The notes under the pieces are model-generated. The model had not been told where the DNA came from. It was given only the letters and a program-made list of their open reading frames with translations, and made no database searches. The position numbers and the translations under genes were made by a program. Below are positions 6,405 through 11,079 of a stretch of 11,079 nt of DNA, piece by piece (within the stretch, counting starts at the first letter, position 1; each line of letters begins with the position of its first letter). Location of the stretch: assembly GCA_036274055.1 (NCBI GenBank), contig DASUGM010000155.1:1-11079 (forward strand), read 5' to 3'. The DNA comes from DASUGM01 sp036274055. Its GTDB lineage: Bacteria; Acidobacteriota; Vicinamibacteria; Vicinamibacterales; SCN-69-37.

Positions 6405-8393
6405 ATGGTCGGGCAGAACATCGGCAAATATCGGGTCCTCGATCGCGTCGGCCGGGGAGGGATGGGCACGGTCTATAAAGCGATCGACGAGACCCTGCAC
6501 CGCGAAGTCGCGATCAAAGTCCTCAATGCCGAGCTGAACGATCCGGAGATTGCCAAGCGCTTCCGCGCCGAGGCGATCACGGTGGCGCGCCTCAGTCATC
6601 CCGGCATCGCCACGATCTACGAGCTGTTCCAGCACGAAGGCCAGTGGTTGATGGTCATGGAGTTCGTGCGCGGCGAGACGCTCGAGCACATGGTCGATCG
6701 CATGGGCCCGTTGTCGCCGCAGCGCGCCGCCGAACTGTGCATGCAGTCGCTCGCGGCGCTGGCGCACGCGCACAGCATGGGCGTCGTCCACCGCGATCTC
6801 AAACCCGCGAACTTGATGATCACCGAGAACGGGACCATCAAGATCATGGACTTCGGGATCGCGCGGGTCGCCGGCACCGAACACCTGACCAACGCCGGCT
6901 TCATGATGGGCACGCCCGCGTATATGGCGCCCGAACAGGTCATGGGGCATGAGATCGACGCCCGCGCCGATCTCTACGCGCTCGGCGTCGTCTTCTATCG
7001 CCTGACCACCGCGAAGCTGCCGTTCAAGGGCGACACGCCGTTCGCGATGGCGCAGTCGCAGGTCAACGATCCCCCGATTCCGATCAGCTCGCACCGCCAC
7101 GATTTGCCGCCGTGGGCGGACCTGCTGATCACCCGCGCGCTCGCGAAGTCGCCGGAAGAACGCTTCCAGTCCGCGGTCGAATTCCACGAAGCCTTCGCGC
7201 GCTGCATGGCCGGGCTGCCGATGTTGGCGCTCTACAGCTCGTCGGCGCCGACCGAAGTGATGATGACGCCGTCGCGGCCGCTGTCGACGGGATCGATTTC
7301 GCGCACCAATCCGTCGCTGCACACGCCGACGGCGCCCGCCTACCCGATGCCGCCGCCGGCGGCGCCGAGCGGCGCGACCTCGCGTCAACCCGAGGACGAC
7401 TCGTTTGCGCCGACGATCGCTGCCGCGACGCCGCCGATGACGGGAACCGGCCCGATGGTCGCCGACCCCGAAACGCCGACGACGGCATCTCCGGTTCCGC
7501 CGCTGCGCGCCGCCGGATCCGCGGCCGCCCCGAAGCCTGCGCCGCCTCCACCCGCCGGGCCGGCGCCCTCGGCAACCAAGGGCAACGGCGCCATCATCGG
7601 CGTCGCCGCGGCGGTGCTGTTGATTGCCGCGGTCGGCGGAGTCTTCTTCTGGCGATCGCGCACCACGACACCGCCACAGCCTCCCGAAGCGACCACGCCG
7701 GCACCGGCGCCTGCCACACCGCCGCCGCCGACTGAGCCGCCGCCGGCCAGCGGCGCCGCGTCCGCACCTGCGCCCGGATCAACAGCGCCTGGATCAACAC
7801 CTGCTGACGCCACCGCTCCCGGCACGACGCCGCCTGCGACAGGCGCGGCGCCGGCGACGCCAGGGGCGCCCGGAGCGACGCCGCCCGGCCGCGCCGGCGC
7901 TCGCGGCACGACGCCAACAACGACCACGACGACACCTCCGGGAACCACGCCGCCGGCCACGCCGACTACTCCGGCGACATCGCCGACGCCTGGCCGCGGC
8001 GCGACTTCCGTCGAAGAGCCGGCGGTATTTACCGGATCAAAGATCCTGCTCGTCAACGGGCGTCGCGCCAGCGACGAGGATGTCTCCGTCCGGTTTGGCG
8101 AGGGACAGATCGCGGTCCTCGCCAAGGACAGCAACAGCCTTCTGGCATCGATGCCGTACAGCAGTGTCGCGGGGGCGACTTTTGTCGATGCGCGCGACCC
8201 GAAGTGGGATCCATCGCTGTTCAGCCCGCCCGCGAACCTCGACATGCCTGGATTCATCCGCACGGCCAAGCGCTGGCTGGTCGTGCAGGCGCGTGATTCC
8301 TTCTTGATCCTCCGGCTCGACGACGGTTCATGGCGCCGCGTCATCGAAACTTTCGAGGCCCGGACCGGCAAGACCGTTCAGCGGCCGCGCTGA
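6405..8393 (+). CDS. Transmembrane Ser/Thr protein kinase (Hanks type, PknB-like), kinase 2
   Basis: This 662-residue paralogue of kinase 1 has the same layout and the same first 24 residues. The kinase domain (about 9-270) is complete: GRGGMGTVY (16-24), Lys38, Glu56, HRDLKPAN (129-136), DFG (149-151), GTPAYMAPE (169-177). By eye about 165 of the first 210 residues match kinase 1; divergence rises toward the end of the domain. A longer Ser/Pro-rich juxtamembrane segment (about 275-394) precedes one membrane helix (395-416, followed by RSR). A low-complexity Pro/Thr/Ala stalk (417-540) and a C-terminal domain (about 543-660) homologous to that of kinase 1 follow. The Thr-rich juxtamembrane region may hold autophosphorylation sites that FHA proteins read. 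Divergent from bshB1, it is followed after 14 bases by the M28 peptidase gene. Unlike kinase 1 it has no cyclase gene beside it. Substrates are unknown. Confidence 0.95.
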   Translation: MVGQNIGKYRVLDRVGRGGMGTVYKAIDETLHREVAIKVLNAELNDPEIAKRFRAEAITVARLSHPGIATIYELFQHEGQWLMVMEFVRGETLEHMVDRMGPLSPQRAAELCMQSLAALAHAHSMGVVHRDLKPANLMITENGTIKIMDFGIARVAGTEHLTNAGFMMGTPAYMAPEQVMGHEIDARADLYALGVVFYRLTTAKLPFKGDTPFAMAQSQVNDPPIPISSHRHDLPPWADLLITRALAKSPEERFQSAVEFHEAFARCMAGLPMLALYSSSAPTEVMMTPSRPLSTGSISRTNPSLHTPTAPAYPMPPPAAPSGATSRQPEDDSFAPTIAAATPPMTGTGPMVADPETPTTASPVPPLRAAGSAAAPKPAPPPPAGPAPSATKGNGAIIGVAAAVLLIAAVGGVFFWRSRTTTPPQPPEATTPAPAPATPPPPTEPPPASGAASAPAPGSTAPGSTPADATAPGTTPPATGAAPATPGAPGATPPGRAGARGTTPTTTTTTPPGTTPPATPTTPATSPTPGRGATSVEEPAVFTGSKILLVNGRRASDEDVSVRFGEGQIAVLAKDSNSLLASMPYSSVAGATFVDARDPKWDPSLFSPPANLDMPGFIRTAKRWLVVQARDSFLILRLDDGSWRRVIETFEARTGKTVQRPR

Positions 8394-8395
8394 CG

Positions 8396-8401
8396 TATCC
8401 T
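8396..8401 (+). promoter_or_regulatory. Candidate -10 box TATCCT, leaderless-type, for the M28 peptidase
   Basis: TATCCT (TANNNT) sits in the 14-base gap after kinase 2 and ends 6 bases before the ATG at 8408. It would allow the peptidase to be transcribed separately from the kinase with a leaderless mRNA. It also supports 8408 over the earlier in-frame start at 8330. No Shine-Dalgarno is present in the gap. Confidence 0.35.
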
Positions 8402-8407
8402 GTCCCC

Positions 8408-9931
8408 ATGCAGAACCTGATGCTCCGGAGGCCAGCCGCGCGCTGGCTGGTTGCCGCTCTGTTGGCCGTCGCCGTGGCGGCCGCGCCCGCTGCGCAGACC
8501 ACGGTTCCGCCGCCGCAGCAGACCATGCCGCCCCCGCCCCCGCCCCCGCCGCCGCAAGGCGCGCAGCCGTCCGACATCATCGCCGTTCAGCAGGGCGCGC
8601 GGCCGCCGCAGTACCTCCCGGAGATCATCACTGAAGCGCAGTTGCGCTCTCACATGGAGTTTCTCGCCAGCGACGCGCTTCAGGGCCGCGCCGGCGGCAC
8701 GCGCGACGAATGGATTGCTGCGACCTACATCGGTTCGCAGCTCCGCCGCGTCGGCGTCGAACCGATGGGGGACAACGGCACTTACGTCCAGGCGATCGAG
8801 ATGGTCGTCGAAGAGGCGGTGACGCCGCCGGTGCTGACGGTGGGCGGGCGGACGTTCACGCACGGCAAGGAAATGATCGTGCAGTCGCTCGGCACGCCGC
8901 TGAAGGTCAACGGTCCACTGATCAAGTTTCAGCGCGGCGTGACCGTGCCGACTGGCGCCATCGTCCTGCTGCCGTCTGACGCGACGGCCGCGGATCGGAC
9001 CGCGGTCGCGCCGGCGTCGTTGGTCCTGACCGCGGAGACGCCGCAGATTCGCAACGGCTGGGAGACGGCGGCGGCGCGCATGCCGGCGCTGCCGACGCGC
9101 GCGCTCAAACTCGGTCCGCCGTCGACGCCGCGCACGACGCGCATCGTCCTCGACTCGCTCTCGCACATCGCGATTACCGCGATGGCGGATGGGGTGCCGG
9201 TGTCGTTTGTCCCGGAGGTCAAGGCGCTGCCATCGACGTTCACCTGGAACGCGCTCGGCAAGTTGACCGGATCGGCGCCCAACGCCGACAACGACGTCCT
9301 GGTGTTGAGCGCCCATCTCGACCATATCGGGCCGCGCCCGCCGCAACCCGGCGTCGACACGATTTTCAACGGCGCCGACGACGACGCGTCGGGGACGGTG
9401 GCGGTGCTGGCGCTGGCCGAGGCGCTGGCGTTTGGCAAACGTCCGCGCCGCACGGTGGTCTTCGCGCTGTTCGGCAGCGAAGAGCGCGGCGGATATGGCG
9501 CCGGTTACTTCGTCGACCTGCCGGTCGTACCGCTGTCATCGATCGCCGCCGACCTGCAGTTCGAGATGCTGGGCCGTCCCGACAAGGCGGTGCCGCCGCA
9601 AAACCTCTGGCTGACCGGCTATGGGCTTTCGAACCTCGGTATCGAACTGGCCAAGCACGGCGCGAAGCTGGTGGCCGATCCGCACCCGGATCAGCAGTTC
9701 TTCACGCGATCCGACAACATCCGTTTCGCGCGGCGCGGCGTCGTCGCGCACACGGTGTCGAGCTACAACCTGCACACCGATTATCACCAGCCGAGCGACG
9801 AGATCCGCCTGATCGACTTCGCGCACATGACCGCCGCGATCAAGGCGATGCTCGAGCCGATCCGCTGGCTGGCCGATTCGAGCTGGCGGCCCGAGTGGAT
9901 TCCCGGCGGTTGCCCGGCGCCCTGCCGATAG
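8408..9931 (+). CDS. Secreted M28-family zinc aminopeptidase
   Basis: The 507-residue exported metallopeptidase probably removes N-terminal residues from peptides using two zinc ions. The ATG at 8408 gives a clear signal peptide: RRPAARW, a hydrophobic core (about 13-26) and cleavage near APAAQ (26-30). The open frame reaches back to 8330, inside kinase 2, but that start would bury the signal. A polyproline stretch (41-49) follows. Residues 75-130 resemble the usual M28 N-terminal segment (LRSHMEFLASDALQGRAGGT, 79-98), with an inserted region (about 140-275) where a PA domain normally sits. The catalytic domain has ligands and base in order: His303 and Asp305 (SAHLDH), Asp325 (GADDDASG), Glu358 and Glu359 (GSEERG), Glu386 (FEMLGRP) and His460 (DYHQPSDE). 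The exact substrate is unknown. Its gene lies between kinase 2 and the VTT gene, whose predicted start overlaps its last 37 bases. Confidence 0.93.
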   Translation: MQNLMLRRPAARWLVAALLAVAVAAAPAAQTTVPPPQQTMPPPPPPPPPQGAQPSDIIAVQQGARPPQYLPEIITEAQLRSHMEFLASDALQGRAGGTRDEWIAATYIGSQLRRVGVEPMGDNGTYVQAIEMVVEEAVTPPVLTVGGRTFTHGKEMIVQSLGTPLKVNGPLIKFQRGVTVPTGAIVLLPSDATAADRTAVAPASLVLTAETPQIRNGWETAAARMPALPTRALKLGPPSTPRTTRIVLDSLSHIAITAMADGVPVSFVPEVKALPSTFTWNALGKLTGSAPNADNDVLVLSAHLDHIGPRPPQPGVDTIFNGADDDASGTVAVLALAEALAFGKRPRRTVVFALFGSEERGGYGAGYFVDLPVVPLSSIAADLQFEMLGRPDKAVPPQNLWLTGYGLSNLGIELAKHGAKLVADPHPDQQFFTRSDNIRFARRGVVAHTVSSYNLHTDYHQPSDEIRLIDFAHMTAAIKAMLEPIRWLADSSWRPEWIPGGCPAPCR

Positions 9932-10656
9932 AAGAGACGTCCGGAAAAAGGGACCGGGTCGCTTTTTACGCTTTTCGTAAAAAGCGACCCGGTCCCTTTT
10001 TTACGACGTCTGTTCTTCTTATCCTCGCCATTGCCGCAATCGCGGCTACGGCCTCCTATCGCAGCGGCGGACTGGCCCACGTGCTGGTGACGACGCTGCG
10101 CGATCCGAACGCGTCGCTGACCGAGTTGCGCGCCTGGGTGCTCGAGTGGGGCGCGCTCGCGCCGGCGGCGTACGTGGCGGCGGTGATCGTCGAGGTGCTG
10201 GTCGCGCCGATACCGGGCACGCTGCTTTACGCGCCGGCCGGCGCGATCTTCGGCGGTGGTTGGGGCGGGACGCTGTCGCTCGTCGGCAATGTCGTCGGCG
10301 CGACGATCGCCGCGGCGCTCGGCCGTATTTTCGGCGCGCGGCTGGCGGCGCGACTCGACGCGTCGCGGCTGGCGTCGCTGGCCGATCGGCTGCGGAAGCG
10401 TGGCGTGTGGGTGATTGCATTGCTCCGCATCAACCCGTTCACGTCGTCGGATCTGGTCTCCTACGCCGCCGGCGTCGCCCGTGTGCCGCTGTGGCAGATC
10501 TCGCTCGGCACGCTGATCGGGATGGCGCCATTGTGTTACGCCCAGGCCTACCTCGCGCAGGAGCTGTTCGACTGGTTGCCCGGGTCAGGCCTGGTCCTCT
10601 TTGCTTTCGGCTTCGCCTACGTCGTGGCGGTGCTGGCGCTCCTGCTGGGTAAGTAG
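9895..10656 (+). CDS. TVP38/TMEM64 family membrane protein (VTT domain, DedA-related), N-terminus altered by hairpin
   Basis: VTT-domain proteins are multi-helix inner-membrane proteins; relatives are implicated in lipid scrambling or transport, but the role here is unknown. A hydrophobic first helix (about 39-53) precedes the VTT core (about 100-220): APIPGTLLYAPAGAIFGGGWGG (part of 104-125), GNVVGATIAAALGR (131-144), RINPFTSSDLVSYAAG (178-193) and the GTLIGMAP segment (205-212), then a last helix (about 232-251). Length 253 suits the family. The start is the problem. In-frame starts are GTG 9895 or TTG 9910, both inside the peptidase gene; the next, GTG 10081, would lose the first helix. 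Any early start reads through the perfect hairpin at 9945-10001, which supplies a basic segment (RKKR, 28-31) just before helix 1. Either the hairpin inserted and was adopted, or it removed the original start and the gene is damaged. I favour the first, as the frame is open throughout. Confidence 0.85.
   Translation: MDSRRLPGALPIEETSGKRDRVAFYAFRKKRPGPFFTTSVLLILAIAAIAATASYRSGGLAHVLVTTLRDPNASLTELRAWVLEWGALAPAAYVAAVIVEVLVAPIPGTLLYAPAGAIFGGGWGGTLSLVGNVVGATIAAALGRIFGARLAARLDASRLASLADRLRKRGVWVIALLRINPFTSSDLVSYAAGVARVPLWQISLGTLIGMAPLCYAQAYLAQELFDWLPGSGLVLFAFGFAYVVAVLALLLGK
9936..10010. repeat. REP-like hairpin with perfect 26-base-pair stem at the peptidase/VTT junction
   Basis: Arms at 9945-9970 and 9976-10001 are exact reverse complements around a 5-base loop CTTTT. 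Outside an imperfect bulge, GACGT (9936-9940) and ACGTC (10006-10010) pair too. The element begins 5 bases after the peptidase stop codon. The stem ends in A5 on one side and T6 on the other, so it resembles an intrinsic terminator working in both directions, yet the VTT frame runs straight through it. Its GACCCGGTCCC words resemble the window-start palindromes, suggesting dispersed repeats of one class. Confidence 0.85.
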
Positions 10657-10722
10657 CGTCACACCCTCGGCACCCCTCCGGCCATTCCGACTGCCGGCGA
10701 CTCGGTTTTCGCCGCGCGCGCC

Positions 10723-10738
10723 TGGTACGAACCTTGAT
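10723..10738 (+). promoter_or_regulatory. Weak sigma-54-like promoter candidate before the response regulator
   Basis: TGGTACG-N4-TTGAT resembles the -24/-12 consensus TGGCACG-N4-TTGCW with correct GG-N10 spacing. The critical GC at -12 is GA here, which argues against activity. The predicted start would fall about 15-20 bases before the ATG at 10766. No sigma-70 pair or leaderless TANNNT box was seen in this 109-base gap. Confidence 0.18.
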
Positions 10739-10765
10739 GTCTACGGCATCGACGAGTGATTGGCC

Positions 10766-11079
10766 ATGCGGACGCGAATTCTTCTCGTGGACGACTACCC
10801 GGACGCCCTCGACGTCTGGGCCTTCTATCTGCGAATTCGGGGATACGACGTGGTCACCGCCGTGGATGGTTTGACGGCGGTGTCGAAGGCAATCGCGACG
10901 CATCCCGACGTCATCGTCATGGACCTTGGGTTGCCCGGGATCAGCGGAGTCGAAGCGACGCGGCGTCTGAAAGCGAATTCGGACACCGAGGCGATTCCGA
11001 TCATCGCTGCCACCGGCAACACGCTGCCGTCGCAACTCAACGAAGCCCGTGAAGCCGGTTTGGATCGCATTGTCATCAA
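10766..11079 (+). CDS. Response regulator receiver domain protein, cut off at window end
   Basis: The first 104 residues of a CheY-like receiver are visible; the gene continues past the window. The acidic pair Asp9-Asp10 (LLVDDYPD) and phosphoacceptor Asp53 (VMDLGLPG) are present. Thr83 (IAATGN) stands at the conserved Thr/Ser site. The conserved lysine should be the codon begun by the last two bases (AA) after VI. The ATG at 10766 gives MRTRILLVDD, a standard receiver start. No clear Shine-Dalgarno precedes it. The protein would accept phosphate from a histidine kinase not in the window. Whether it is a single-domain receiver or has a DNA-binding or enzymatic output cannot be told. The LGLPGISG loop in place of the more common MDxxMP is typical of receivers that stand alone or in hybrid kinases, but this is weak evidence. 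Confidence 0.9.
   Translation, partial: MRTRILLVDDYPDALDVWAFYLRIRGYDVVTAVDGLTAVSKAIATHPDVIVMDLGLPGISGVEATRRLKANSDTEAIPIIAATGNTLPSQLNEAREAGLDRIVI

Noticed and set aside
6311..6469. Upstream extension of bshB1 by 53 codons
   Set aside because: The added residues have no similarity to the PIG-L family and would overlap the kinase 2 start. The ATG at 6310 gives the normal N-terminus.
6381..7388. Minus-strand frame of 335 codons opposite kinase 2
   Set aside because: Arg-rich, no motif, and antisense to well-conserved kinase motifs. A similar shadow occurs opposite kinase 1 at 801-1631.
8330..8407. Upstream extension of the M28 peptidase by 26 codons
   Set aside because: It would lie inside kinase 2 and place a charged segment before the signal peptide.
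9541..9580. Glutamate instead of aspartate in the M28 FEMLGRP metal-ligand motif
   Set aside because: Either acid occurs at this ligand in M28 subfamilies, so it is not an unusual substitution.
1..11079. tRNA, rRNA or riboswitch
   Set aside because: I saw no cloverleaf, rRNA segment or known riboswitch core on either strand; gaps outside 4131-4465 are mostly too short.

Overview
The window is GC-rich (by eye well above 60 %), densely coding bacterial DNA. Four things together suggest a soil acidobacterium, probably of the Vicinamibacteria type: bacillithiol genes, Hanks-type kinases with long Pro/Thr-rich linkers, a proline-rich secreted M28 peptidase, and GACCC-type dispersed palindromes. 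That placement is inference from gene style. No rRNA or marker gene is present to confirm it.

Layout. (1) 63-4130, plus strand, probably one operon: a two-domain rhodanese, a transmembrane Ser/Thr kinase (kinase 1) and a soluble FHA-GAF-class III nucleotide cyclase. (2) 4131-4465, a non-coding stretch between convergent genes, filled by a long imperfect inverted repeat with an internal 12-base tandem repeat. (3) 6310-4466, minus strand: bshB1 then bshA, two of the three bacillithiol biosynthesis enzymes, 3 bases apart. (4) A 94-base divergent control region at 6311-6404. (5) 6405-10656, plus strand: a second kinase paralogous to kinase 1, a secreted M28 metallopeptidase, and a TVP38/TMEM64 (VTT-domain) membrane protein whose N-terminus reads through a perfect 26-base-pair hairpin. 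(6) From 10766 to the window edge, a response-regulator receiver domain cut off by the window.

How the parts may work together. Kinase 1 could make phosphothreonine that the FHA domain next door recognises, so that kinase input would control cyclic nucleotide synthesis. Both kinases carry the same unrecognised domain on the far side of the membrane, a candidate shared sensor. A thiol theme (rhodanese, bacillithiol) runs beside the signalling genes. This is contextual inference, not proof of one pathway.

For the hunt, the most interesting items are the kinase/FHA-cyclase module, the shared C-terminal domain of the two kinases, the palindromic intergenic element at 4145-4476, the hairpin built into the VTT gene, and TANNNT boxes placed 6-7 bases before three start codons, suggesting leaderless mRNAs.
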